Assembly: GCA_024741835.1 (NCBI GenBank)
Contig: JAENRP010000015.1
Span: 143,517 to 207,516, forward strand
Source of the DNA: Diplocarpon mali
Taxonomy: Eukaryota; Ascomycota; Leotiomycetes; Helotiales; Drepanopezizaceae
Direction: 5' to 3'
Length of the DNA stretch: 64,000 bases
The translations under genes and the position numbers were made by a program. The notes below the pieces were generated by a model. That model was given only the letters and a program-made list of their open reading frames with translations. It made no database searches and had not been told where the DNA came from. This document shows positions 34,195-45,175 of this stretch, piece by piece (the stretch's first letter is position 1; the number at the start of each line of letters is the position of its first letter).

Positions 34195-36323
34195 CAAGCA
34201 ATGTGATATCAACTACTTAGAAAATAATAATTACCTTTGGAGAATTGCAGTTTCACCTTTGTATAAAGATAAAAGTACACTTTCGACTGGCTTTTGTACT
34301 TGTGATTTTAGGATCTCACGGACTAGGCTGAAGTTTGTATAGCTTTAGTATGAACCCTAGCCTCTGTGTCATCTAAACAGCTTTTAGGATTTGAGCTTCT
34401 TCGAAACATTTTCCCAAAGCCTAAAATACAGAATTTCATTCTGAGCAACTATTATCTCTCTTTGTAAAGTATTGATAGGTAAGTTTGAGTCTGTATTATC
34501 TTGAGATCCAAGAAAGTATCGACTTAGATGGAGAAGATTAAGTGCCCAGAACGCAAAGAAAGTCGATCCGCGCGTACACCAGTCTATACCAGATTTAACC
34601 TACGGTTACCATGGGAGGGTCGATTATTTTTCATGCATCTACTTTTCCAAATTGTATATCCTATGCCTTGCCTACTTAAATCTGCCTGCCGCTCTATGCA
34701 GGGTAATGCTCTCTTATGATCCACGCATCGTCAAGTAAAAAATCCAGAAGCTGTGAAGATAGAGATATAAGCCTAAAAAATATCAAGAACTGAAACTATA
34801 CGTAGAACTCATTAATAAATACTATATACTTTAATTTTAATATACCTCTGATTCCTCTTATTATAATAGGTTTGGCTATAACAAGAGCATGTAGCAGGTA
34901 CTACTAGCTTTTCGAGCATATCTCTTATTTCTCTTCTCTCTTCTCTCTATTGCGCTTTTCCCAGCTTTATTTTCTTAGGCACCCGCTTGTATCGCTGATC
35001 AAATCTGGCCTACTATCGTCGATTTTGTGAAAAATCTCTGATGGACAGTCTCCCTGTTCCCAAATACCGCATTTCGCCTTTTATTTAGCTGTACTAGCAT
35101 GGCCGCATAGCAGTCGCCACTCTTGAAATCGAGATCATGAGAGGTTATCATTCTGCGTAGTATGGTAGACAGACTTAAATAAGCGAGGCATTGAAGATAA
35201 TGTTTCAGAAAAGTCGAGGAATATGAAGCAATCGACCCTATGGAAGGGAGCGAATCGTGCAGAGAGCTAAGCAGCGCAACCAAAACGGTATTGCCACCTA
35301 ATGAATATCTCTTTTCAATGGGCTGTAGATGTGGATCTTAAACTCTAAGGGGAAAGTGAGTTCTTGATCAGTCAAAGTCTGTGTAATTTAGTTTGTCGCA
35401 AGCTGAATACAATTTAAATACCATATCAGCATTCTCTAGCAAGGGGTTAAATAATATCTTTATAAGGTTAGACTTCTTTTCTATGTGATGTTCATTTGGC
35501 CTGCGACGAAGTAGCAGCCGACTGAAACAACGGTCGTATCACGCCCAATTATATGATATATAAAGTCAGTTCGGATCTCGGCTGTGGACAGGTGGACCAA
35601 CTCAAACTCAACTCAGTCGCTGGGCTCTCTGCTTAGCTTCAGCTGCTTTAGTATTTAGGTATAGCGGTTAAGTATTATTTCTTGATAAGAAAGGGACCCC
35701 TGGAGTTTTGCATTCAACACTATGTAATACTCTTAATTCTTAATAGAACTTCGCAACAGAAATATTAGAATACTCCTGAGATATGCCCAAATAGTATATG
35801 TGATTTCTTGCATTTCTTCTATTAATATGGCTAATTTGCAGAGGAAAATATTTCATACTGAATAAAATTCGCAAAATACTCGACCGCTGTACCTCTAGAG
35901 CTAGGGATAACAATATTTAACATAGCTGTAGTGGCAAAAACGGGCTCTTTCCAAGCCCAAGACCAGATGTTCCTAAAGAGGCTTTATTATCGTAAATGAG
36001 TGCTATATTACTGATTTTTACTACATCAGCATGTTAGCGTAATTGTGCTATTAGTTCCCCATATATCAGTAAATACCAACGCCTTCGAGGACTTACTTAA
36101 TCTTTTAAACAATACTAATTAGCTACAAAATGTAGTCTTACCCAGCGTGCAAAGGTAGGATTTCATAGCAAAACTTGCAAAACGTCGCTTAGCGAGCAGT
36201 TGCGCTCGAGGCTCTTCTCCACTTGATTCGTCAGCAATCCTCAGCATAACTCGGCCAATCAGAGGTACCGTGGTTAGCTACTACAACTTGTCGCTCACAG
36301 GGGGGTTCAAATAGGAGCGTCTA

Positions 36324-37172
36324 CTTCGTACCATAGGTAAATAATGTACAATTCTAGGCTATGTATACTAGATACTTGGCAATGCTGCTTTTACAATTTC
36401 CTTAATATTTTATATAGCCTCCTCCTACTGCGATCATAGCTTTATATCTCTTTAGCATTTCCTTAATTAATTCTCTAATCCTTTTAATTGTTATCGATTC
36501 TTACGCTTCTTTTATAGCTTTATATAGTCTCTTATAGGATCGATAAACCTTTAGATGTTTACCCTTAATATAATCTTTCATTTTATCCTATACTATCTCG
36601 ATTGGGTTTAAATTAGGAGAATTCGTAGGCTAAAAGATAGGGGTAATCCCGATTGCTTCAAATACTAATTAGGTATATTTAGAAGCATACCCTTTTACAT
36701 TATCCTATTAGAATTCAAGCTTAAGATATTGCTATAGAATCTCTTAAACCTTTAGGATAATAATTCTAGAGTATAAACCTTTATTTATTATTTCTTAATC
36801 CTTTTCTTAAAATAACCCTTAATGCTAACTGTATTTCCCTAATATTATTTTTTAAAACATCTATCTAATCTTCCTTTAATATCGATCCTTAATACAATTA
36901 GGGTGATATTCTTCTTAAGACCCGATTTCTTATATAATCTATTCCTTTATATATTTCCTAGGATTAACCTACGTTTCATTACTTTATAAGACTGAAAACT
37001 ATTGCTCTTTAGTCTAATTCTTATACTTAAGAGCCTATTAAAGTCGAGAGATCTGATTTATATATATAAGGACTAGTTTTCAATAAGCAATTCGTCAAAC
37101 AAAGCCTTCCTTCTCAAAAGCTATACAAATAGCGTAAAAGCCGACGTTCTAATAAAGAATCGAAGGAATATT
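36324..37172 (-). mobile_element. Dead Tc1/mariner element, transposase C-terminal side (left piece)
   Basis: Left piece of a Tc1/mariner element interrupted by the retrotransposon at 37173. TA at 36322-36323, then a terminal inverted repeat matching the 18.6-kb MITE. Minus-strand translation gives a DNVKGYASKYT segment, its Asp at 36702-36704, then SPNLNPIE with Glu at 36597-36599. Exactly 34 residues lie between them, the DD34E spacing of Tc1 transposases, followed by DKMKDYIK. Stops at TGG- and CAR-type positions show inactivation by RIP. With the right piece (44742-45173) the original length is about 1281 bp, close to the compact fungal Tc1 elements such as impala. Confidence 0.88.
37168..37172. 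repeat. Target-site duplication ATATT, left
   Basis: ATATT immediately before the 5' LTR, identical to 44737-44741 immediately after the 3' LTR. Confidence 0.93.
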
Positions 37173-37479
37173 TGTAACGGCTGCACCTCCACTTAGTGCA
37201 ATTACCTGGGAGTGCGGCGTTTTAAGGTTTCGCAATCTCGATTCGATATAGGGTTTTTTCGAATCGACCCTAAAGGTGCAAAAGGATATTCTTATATAAT
37301 ATTATATAAATAGACAAAGAGCCTTAAGCTGCTTATATATATAAGGAAGAAGGGCTCTCCCTTAAGGAGGGCTCCTTAACTTCTTCGTTTCCTTTGTATT
37401 AAACCTATAGAATACGCCTTTTGCACTACTTCTTACTCCTATACTTGATCTCGCACTTTAGCGGTTCTGTATTATTATA
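37173..37479 (+). repeat. 5' LTR, 307 bp
   Basis: Starts TGTAACGGCTGCACC and ends TATTATTATA; the original end was probably GTTACA, giving a TGTAAC/GTTACA inverted terminus. Against the 3' LTR I count about 22 differences, all transitions. TTAAATGAAGAAG follows, where the relative at 3665 has TTGGATAAAGAAG; this is the expected primer binding site, its tRNA not identified. Confidence 0.93.
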
Positions 37480-39100
37480 TTAAATGAAGAAGTTCTTCTC
37501 TATTAAGGACGGCTTTTAATAATATCCTACCCCTTTTAGAATTCAATTTGCAGTTGTTTCGACTTTCGATAGAATCAGGATCTTAAAGATCTTTTAAATA
37601 AATTAAAAGCTTAAGTGTAGCTTATTAATTAGTATAATCGAAGAACGCTTTTATTAGCTGGATTTTCTTAACTACTCCTTTCGTAGAAGTGCTATAGGCA
37701 GAAGTTAGGAGAGCACTATATTATTAGAACCCTTTTTCTATAGAACCCCTTTTTAACCGAATTACTACTAAAACCAAAATCGGTAAAATGAATTCCCTAC
37801 TAGCTAGAAGCTAGCAAATATAGAATATACCTAGTTTGTTTAAGGAACTAGCTTCTATAGGGAGTACTCCTACCCTAGCCCTTAAGGCCGGACCTTCCTC
37901 TACTGCTAAGGGTAAGAGACTATAACGCTATAGCTAAGCCAACTAAGATAAATAAGACTTTTTAAACCTAAATGTATTATAAAGAATAGTCTTAGGTTTA
38001 AAGGAATCCTTATAATATTAAGATTAATCTAATCGATAATTATAAAGCGAGATTAGCAGGATTGCCTAAGCTATCTCTAGCCTAAAGACCCTAGCTTATT
38101 AAAGCTAAGAGATAGCTTAGCGCGTATATTAGACTATTAAGCGAGAATCTACCTACTCTTGCTAAAGCAAGACTTAGCCTCTTTTAGAAGTCGATACAAA
38201 TATAAAATAGCTAAAAATTCAGCTAATTGAAAAGATCATCCCCTTTAATAATAGGACCTCCTTAATATATAAGTAGTAGTTAGCTTTAGTCTAAAACCGA
38301 TTGCAAGTTAATGCTAACCTATATTTAAATGAGTAAGCTTGCTAAGCCCTTATTTGGGGATCTACTATAGGATAAGCCTAAATATACCTTAAACCTTAGT
38401 ACCTTTTAAAGACTAACCCCTTTCGAAACTATTAAGAAATAGTAGAATTGCTAAGCAGTTACTTTTTAATTAGCTAAGAGGTAGACCTATTTCGATCCAC
38501 TTTTTATTACCTCTATATAAGAGAAGCCGGTTATTCTAAAGAAACTTTCCCTTAGTTTTAAGCCTAATTCTAATCTACTGCGATCTAAAGAGAGGTCTTA
38601 AGATCTAAGTAGTTCTTCTTTATATAAAATAAGATTACCCTTTAGCTTAGAGCTACTTACGCTCTAGCTAAGGCCTCTTAAGGGAAGGACTATACTATTA
38701 TAATTAATTAATTAAATGCCCTTGATGCTAAATGCTAAAGTAACTAACTTCTTAACCCTTCGACTAAAAGCAAGGCGACCTTAGTATTATACTAAAAGAC
38801 ATCCGGTTCGCTCCTTAATAAGGCCGCTTGCGGTCTAAGCGCTAGAAATACCACCTGAGTTTCTAAGCTACTAGCCCTAAAGCCTACTACCCCTTTTTAT
38901 TAAGATACGCCAGCTAAGGCTAGTTCTCCTACTTTGCCCTTTAAGCAAGCTACCTACTAGACTTATAGCAAAACTAGTTATTATAAGACTAAGTGCCCTT
39001 TTGCAAGTAAGATTAATACTTTAAAAGATATAAAGGAAGATAATCTGACTTTAGACTTAATTAAAAATAGGATTAAAATAGAGGAAGATTAAGAAAATAA
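37480..39100 (+). pseudogene. gag remnant with a mutated CCHC zinc knuckle
   Basis: Region between the LTR and the protease. At 38955-38996 the codons TAC, TAT, TAT and TGC stand at the spacing Cx2Cx4Hx4C; the first three are what TGC, TGT and CAT become after G to A or C to T mutation, which fits a destroyed nucleocapsid zinc knuckle. An intact frame does not remain. Confidence 0.65.
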
Positions 39101-39130
39101 AGAGGCCTAGGAAAAGACTCTTACTTAGGC

Positions 39131-39364
39131 TTGCGAAAGTGCGACTTATCGAAGCTAGATCTTAACTCTTTAATAAGAGAGAAGCAATTCCTAACCTCTT
39201 ATACTATTAGTATAAATGGACTTAGAGTATTATTATTAGCTTTAATAGATACTAAAGCCTTTAATTACCTATTTTTAAATCATTCCCTTTTTATATATCT
39301 TTTAAAAGCGATTAGCTTTAAAATTCTTCCTTTTCTAGCCCTTATTCCTATCTATAGATTTTAA
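39131..39364 (+). pseudogene. Retrotransposon aspartic protease remnant
   Basis: A surviving 77-codon frame reads INGLRVLLLALIDTKAFNYL. The DTKA at 39248-39259 occupies the DTGA/DSGA active-site position of retroviral-type proteases; the Lys codon AAA is explained by two G to A changes from GGA. Not functional. Confidence 0.8.
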
Positions 39365-40169
39365 AATACCATTTGCGTATAAGCTATATACTATATACGC
39401 TTTTATTTAATAATTGATAAAAGGCATATTTATAACTGCCCTTAGGTTATTCTTGACTTAGGCCAGCGTAATACTATTATTAGAGCCAAATAGATATACC
39501 GATTCCGATTTAAACTTAATCCGAAGGAAAACCGATTTATATAGCCTTTATATTACCTCCTATCTTCCTAATTCGCAAAGGAAATTATTATTTATCTTCC
39601 CCCTTTTAAAGGACTTTAGATCTGATCTGACTATTAAGCTAATATTAATCGTAAAGAATAAGAAATAGCTATAAATAAAGCTTAATAGATTAATAGAAGA
39701 TAGTCCTGCGTTAATTTAGTAGCTCTAACTAAGCGTAAGATCCCTATTACTATTACTAAGCTAGCGCTCCTACCTATAACTAAGCTAGATCTAGGAAAAT
39801 AGTCTAATACAAATCGACTATAATCTAACCTTATTTGCAAATGCCTTAAAGCTGCAGTTCCTATTTGCGAAATTAGTACTAATGCCTTTTATTATAATAT
39901 AAAGCGTAAGGAGATAGAGTTCTTTTAAATTAGTATTTACAAAGTAGATAGGATTCTAAAGGAAAGATATAAGCCTAAGAATCCTAATGTTAAAAAGCTA
40001 ATTAACAATCGATTCTTAAAATAGTACTAATCTCTAAGATAAGCTTTCTTAAAAAGGGATGCAAATACCCTCCCTCCCTATTAATACTACGATTATAAGA
40101 TATAGTTAAAAGGGCCTTTGCCTAATGCCTATTCGCCCCTCTACTATCAATCTATTAAAGAGCTTAAGG

Positions 40170-41300
40170 TTATAAAGGAGTACTTACTTAAGAATTTAAA
40201 CAAAGGCTTTATTAAAACAAGTACTAGCCCCTTTACTTCGCTAGTACTATTTATAAAAAAGGCCGATAGTAGCCTTTGATTTTGCATAAACTACCAGAAG
40301 CTAAACGTACTAACTTAAAAGGACGCTTACCCAATTCTAAGGATAGATAAGCTCTTAAAGCGAGTATCTAAAGCTAAGATTTTTATAAAACTAGATATTC
40401 GAGCCGCTTTTAATTAGATACAAATAGACCTTAAATCAGAGGAATATACTACTTTTTAAATAAGGTATAGATCCTATAAATGCAAAGTTCTCCTATTTAG
40501 CCTTTATAATAGACCTAGTACTTACTAGCAGTATATAAATAACATTCTCTTAGATTACTTAAATGATTTTTATATAGTGTATTTAGATAATATTTTAATT
40601 TACTTTAAGAATATTAAAGAGCATTAGGGTTATATTGAAAAGGTATTAAAACGACTTTTAAAAGCTAGCCTTTAAGCAGATATTAAGAAATGCGAGTTTT
40701 ATATTACTTAAACTTAATATCTTAAATATATTCTAATAACGACCAGGATCGAACTAGACCTTAAAAAGGTCGAACCGCTATGCAATTAGAAGTACTTGAA
40801 AACTGTCACTAGAGTAAAGTCCTACTTAGGATTTTGCGAGTTCTACTAATAATTCATTTGCAACTTTAGGCTAATTGCTAAACCCCTTTCTATTTTAACC
40901 TAATCAACAGTACCTTAGAATTAAATAGAAAAGTGCCGAATCGCTTTTAAAGAGCTTTGCAAATAGCTGCTTTCGATTCAGCGGATTTACTATTTTAACC
41001 CTGACTTGCCTATAAAGCTAGAAACTAATACTTCTAATAGCATTATCGCTAGAGTACTTTCTTAGCAATACTCCGATAAGTAATAGTACCTAATTAGCTT
41101 CTATTCGCATATACTCTTTAGCTACGAACTTAATTAAGAAATATATAATAAGGAACTCTTTACTATTATAGAATCCTATTATAAATGGAGACTTAAGCTT
41201 ATATCACTTAAGGAGCGAGTTGATATTTACTTAAATCACTACTCCTTTAAGTACTTTATAATTACTAAGGTTCTAACTACGAAATAGTACTAATAGATGG
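40170..41300 (+). pseudogene. Reverse transcriptase and RNase H remnant
   Basis: Interrupted translation shows the RT blocks in order: SPFTSLVLFIKKAD, CINYQKLN, KLDIRAAFN, KVLLFSL and the catalytic box as YLDNILIY at 40580-40603, where the second Asp codon has become AAT (from GAT). RNase H-like sequence follows (KLETNTSNS near 41020, ELFTIIES near 41155). Many TAA/TAG codons at CAR or TGG positions. Confidence 0.88.
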
Positions 41301-41789
41301 AATTCCTATCTGACTTTAATTTTCGAATTGTATATACTTTAAGTAAAGACAATTAGAAGGCTAATATTCTTAGCTGCCGAGAGCAGAATATACTAGTTTA
41401 TAAATAAGCGAAGCTAGATAGCTGATCCTAGGTTCTGATTTCCCTAGCCTAGTTAGACCTCCGAATTAATACCGAACTGGCCGACAAATTTCTTACCAAA
41501 TCTGCCGAAGGCACCTTTGCCCTAATATTAACCAATGCTCCTAATTTAATCTTAAATCGACCTAAGGATTCCTTTAATTTGATCGAAAAGCTTTATTAAG
41601 ATAATTGCGAATCCTTTTAAGAGATTTATACCAACTTTCCTAAAAACTACTCTTTAAAAGACAGATTGCTTTACTTTAAGAAGCGTCTTTGCGTATGCTA
41701 TAATACTCTCTTATATACTTATCTAATTTAAGAAGCTTATAACTAACCTTTAAATGCGCACCTTAATAGCTTAAAGACCTATTAGCTAC

Positions 41790-42800
41790 TTGCTCTTAAG
41801 TACTATTAGGTTAAGATAGGTTTGAATTATAAAAGATTTATTGCAAACTGCAGACCTTATTAATTCTCGCATTTAAAGACAACTAAATAATAAGGCCTCT
41901 TATAGCCTTTTCCTATTCCTAACTATCCTATATAGCACTTATATATAGATTTTAAGGATTTCCCTCCTAATAAGCATAGTTTTAATCGAATCCTAGTTTT
42001 TATAGACCGACTTAGTAAGAGTGCTATTACAATCCCTTATTATAAAGATATCGACGCTTAAGGAACTGCCCGATTATTCGTTCAATAGATATATCAATTC
42101 GGCTATACTCTAGAGATAATTACCTTAGACTAAGGCCCCTAATTCGTCTCCTTATTTTAAAAAGAGTTCTACTATATTATTAGTATTAAGATTAAACTCT
42201 CTATAGCATACTATAAGGAGACTAATAGCTAAACGGAGATTATAAATAAGTATATTAATTTAAGGCTATAGCCTTTTATTAATTACTATTAAGATAATTA
42301 AAGTAAACTGATTCTATTAATAGATTATATGCAATTGACTCTCCCTTATACTTCAATTAGTATAATCCTATATTAGCTTAAGTATAGAGTTACGCCTTAG
42401 ATAAGTTGGGACTAGATCTCTTTAAAACCGTCCAGCTTATAAGAGAGACTGAACTAAGCAGAGGCTAGGCTAGTAGTAGAAAGAATATATATAGCTTAAG
42501 AAGTAGCAAAAGGCAATATAGAACGCGCCTAAGAGAAAATGCATAAGTTTATAAATCAATACTAAAGGGAGATTAATTAGAAACCTAAAGATATAGTCTA
42601 CCTTTTAATAAAGAATCTTAAGAACTACCGCCCTAATAGGAAACTAGCTAATTAATAGGATAGTCCTTTCAAGGTCCTTAAGAAGGTAGGCAATTTATAT
42701 TAGATCAAGTTGCCTATAGGTTTTATAATATATAATATCTTCGCGCTAGAGCTACTATTTAAAGATCTGCAGAACCCTTTACTAAGTTAAGAATAACCTT
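41790..42800 (+). pseudogene. Integrase remnant, D,D35E core
   Basis: First Asp at 41948-41950 (YIDFKDF), second Asp at 42128-42130 (TLD before GP.FVS), Glu at 42236-42238 (QTEI after ETNS); 35 residues separate the last two, the retroviral-type integrase spacing. VFIDRLSKSAITIPYYKDID fits the Ty3/gypsy integrase core. Stops throughout. Confidence 0.88.
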
Positions 42801-42814
42801 AGCCTACTATAGAA

Positions 42815-43010
42815 AAGATCATTAGGTAAGAAGAGTATAAAGTATCTAAGATATTAAGTATACGCCTATCTTAAGGGAAACTAGAGTACTAGGTCAAATG
42901 GACTAATTATAATCCTGATTTAAATTAGTATTACGCCTTAAATTTTATAAGGTTATTATATAAGATTCGCGACTTTCACTAGGCTAACCCTATAAAGCTA
43001 AGACCACTTT
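42815..43010 (+). pseudogene. C-terminal chromodomain remnant of the integrase
   Basis: Interrupted frame reads EEYKVSKILSIRLS.GKLEY, then VKWTNYNPDLN, the chromodomain pattern (E-Y-x-V-x-x-I...L-V-K-W-x-x-Y). It places the element among chromoviruses, whose chromodomains in known cases direct integration to methylated H3K9 chromatin. Confidence 0.82.
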
Positions 43011-43197
43011 AAAACCTATAAGCTTAGCTAAAAGCTTAAGAAAGTAGTATAAAAGATTATAGTTACTTAAAAGATAATAAGCCAGATGCAAAATAGGTTA
43101 GTAAACAAATTTAAAAATATAAATAAAAAAAAAGGAGAAAAATAATAAAAATATAAAAATAATAACACTAAGCCTACTATCCTTTCCCCTTCTCCCC

Positions 43198-44130
43198 TTA
43201 TAACTCCTCCGACCCCTTTTCCTTTGCGCTTAAGGAGACAAGCTCCAACTCCGTTCTAGAGCTGGAACTCGCCTTTTAAATACGCCCCTGCTTAAAACGA
43301 CCCCGACCTCCTCTTGCCGCCACTGGCGCTGCCCTATTAGCTGCTGCGCTTAACGCTACCTTTGCTACTGCAAGTCCTCCTCCCCTTATAAGAGACTCTG
43401 CTACTATAGCAGTCTGCTCTACTAATATAGTAATAGACCTTAAGAGGCTTAGTATAGTTCGGCTAGATTGCTCTAACCTTACTAGTTAAGACTTAATAAG
43501 GTCGCCGCGCTCTTATAAGAAAGTTAGCAATCGATTTAATACTAATTTAAGTTTAACTTATAGCAACTATCGCCTAGATCCCCTTTAGCTGGCTTACTAT
43601 AGCCTTAGCTATAGAGCAGAGCTTTATAAGGCTAGCGCGTTTGAGTTAAATGCGGTTAGTTAAAGCCTCTGCGCTGGCCACTAATAAGAGGTTAATAAGG
43701 ATCTAGGCGCGCTAGACCGCCTCTTAATAGAGCATCTTATAGTTCCCTGCCGAAACTGCCTAAGCGTTATCATTATTATTATCGCCGCTGTTATCCTCCT
43801 CTTACTGCTAGGCAGCCTCCTCCTGCTACTTCTTAAAGGCTATAAATAGCGCCGCGAACTCCTTACTAATATAGGAGGAAAGCTGTAAATAAGTGTTAAA
43901 GCGACTAGAACTTTGGACTTAATTCAAAGTACTTATAAGGATGCACTCTGCCTTCTGCTCTTAGCATTAGTAGCACTTCTTACTACGTTTTAATTTAAAC
44001 TCGCACTTATATGCGATATCGCATATAAGGCGCTGTATATACTAGCAATAACAAACGCAGTAGGCTATTGCAAAGGCGCTTAATAGCAAGGGAATTAGCA
44101 CTACGCATATTAGACGCGATTCGACCCTAG
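43198..44130 (-). pseudogene. Decayed cysteine-rich reading frame antisense to the retrotransposon
   Basis: Between the chromodomain and the 3' LTR one minus-strand frame stays coherent for about 310 codons, ending with TAA at 43198-43200. Its interruptions are almost all TAA/TAG where Gln fits the context, the expected result of CAR to TAR mutation, with no frameshift needed. Order from the N-terminal side: a hydrophobic and Cys-rich start, a cluster Cx5Cx10Cx2Cx6C (43943-44023; KRSKKCY.C.EQKAEC), an acidic Asn/Asp/Glu stretch (EEDNSGDNNND), a Gln-rich helical region, and a Gly/Arg tail (RGGRGRFKQGR) before SSSRTELELVSLSAKEKG. Start codon not certain; an in-frame ATG is at 43735. Function unknown; zinc binding and nucleic-acid contact are guesses. 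Confidence 0.55.
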
Positions 44131-44429
44131 ACTAGGGCAAACTTACTTATAGTAGTTGGTAGTAGTAGTAGTAATTGTTTCTACTACTATGCATTAGCCC
44201 TACGCTATAGTAGTAGGAGTAGGGGACTTATACGGTTATATATAATTATTATACTAAAGAAGGAAGATCTTATAGAGGGAAAAACAAATTTAAGTATATA
44301 ACGCAACTTACGCTAAACCAAATATAGAATAGTACTATTTATATAATAATACGCTAAGTACATTACTATATAAAAATCATCTTAACCTACTAACGCTTAT
44401 AGGCAAGCGTTCTTAAAGGGGGAGGGTAG

Positions 44430-44736
44430 TATAACAGCTGCACCTCCACTTAATGCAATTACCTAGGAGTGCGGCGTTTTAAGGTTTTACAATCTCGATT
44501 CGATATAAGGTTTTTTCAAATCGACCCTAAAGGTGCAAAAGGATATTCTTATATAATATTATATAAATAGATAAAGAGCCTTAAGCTGCTTATATATATA
44601 AGGAAGAAGGGCTCTCCTTTAAGAAGGGCTCCTTAACTTCTTCGTTTCCTTCATATTAGACCTATAGAATACGCCTTTTGCACCACTTCTTGCTCCCATA
44701 CTTGATCTCGCACTTCGGCGGTTCTATATCGTTATA
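44430..44736 (+). repeat. 3' LTR, 307 bp
   Basis: Starts TATAACAGCTGCACC (TG to TA at the terminus) and ends ATATCGTTATA. Same length as the 5' LTR with no insertion or deletion. Confidence 0.93.
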
Positions 44737-44741
44737 ATATT
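44737..44741. repeat. Target-site duplication ATATT, right
   Basis: Matches 37168-37172 exactly. Confidence 0.93.
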
Positions 44742-45173
44742 AGCCTAAGGAGTACGTCGATTTACTCTTAAGGCTATAACCTATTAAATAAGGTATTTTC
44801 GTTATAGAGTATTTAAGTGAGCTTTATAGCCTTAAAGATGATATTAAAAAGTCAATTAAGTCTATAAAGTGTACTAAACTTAACGTTAAGTAAGGTTCAA
44901 TTAAAGGGCGATCTAATCTTAAGTCCAATTGGCATTAAAATAAAGAGTCTAATAGCGTACTCGTTTGTTATAAGAGGTCTATTTTATAAGTGTCTTTAAA
45001 GTTGGTATATTAAATAAAGAATCCATATTAAAAGCGTTGATTTTCAATATAAAAAGCGGCAAATTATTATAGATAAATCATTAGCTATACCCCCTGTATA
45101 TAAGCCCTATTAATAGAAACCGGTAGAATTACGCTAAGATAGCACTTATACATTATTTCAGGCATATACTAAG
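44742..45173 (-). mobile_element. Dead Tc1/mariner element, N-terminal side (right piece)
   Basis: Right piece of the element split by the retrotransposon. It ends GGCATATACTAAG followed by TA (45174-45175). Its last 140 bp is the reverse complement of 18576-18740 in the MITE. The transposase N-terminus should lie at 44742-45030 on the minus strand but is too mutated to recognise. Confidence 0.82.
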
Positions 45174-45175
45174 TA

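Larger units (their letters stand above)
32906..36323. other. AT-rich block with several short TIR elements, no gene
   Basis: Holds the MITE-like elements listed separately and otherwise degraded AT-rich DNA. Short frames at 33897-34097, 34127-34342, 34528-34719 and 34999-35283 are interrupted and unconvincing. An unpaired right end of the MITE family (GGCCTGCGAC) is at 35497-35506 and another at 32914-32923. Confidence 0.55.
37173..44736 (+). mobile_element. Complete but inactive chromodomain Ty3/gypsy LTR retrotransposon, 7564 bp
   Basis: Two 307-bp LTRs in direct orientation, a 5-bp target duplication, and internal order gag with zinc knuckle, protease, reverse transcriptase, RNase H, integrase, chromodomain: the order of chromoviruses in the Ty3/gypsy group. 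All frames are riddled with TAA/TAG stops and Cys/His/Asp codons are changed by C to T or G to A, so no product is made. A purine tract (AAAGGGGGAGGGTAG, 44415-44429) sits directly before the 3' LTR. The element lies inside a Tc1/mariner element and so is younger than it. A truncated relative is at 3364-5410. Confidence 0.95.

Noticed and set aside
37480..43197. Active retrotransposon
   Set aside because: Stops occur every few tens of codons and catalytic codons are altered in protease (DTKA) and reverse transcriptase (YLDN).
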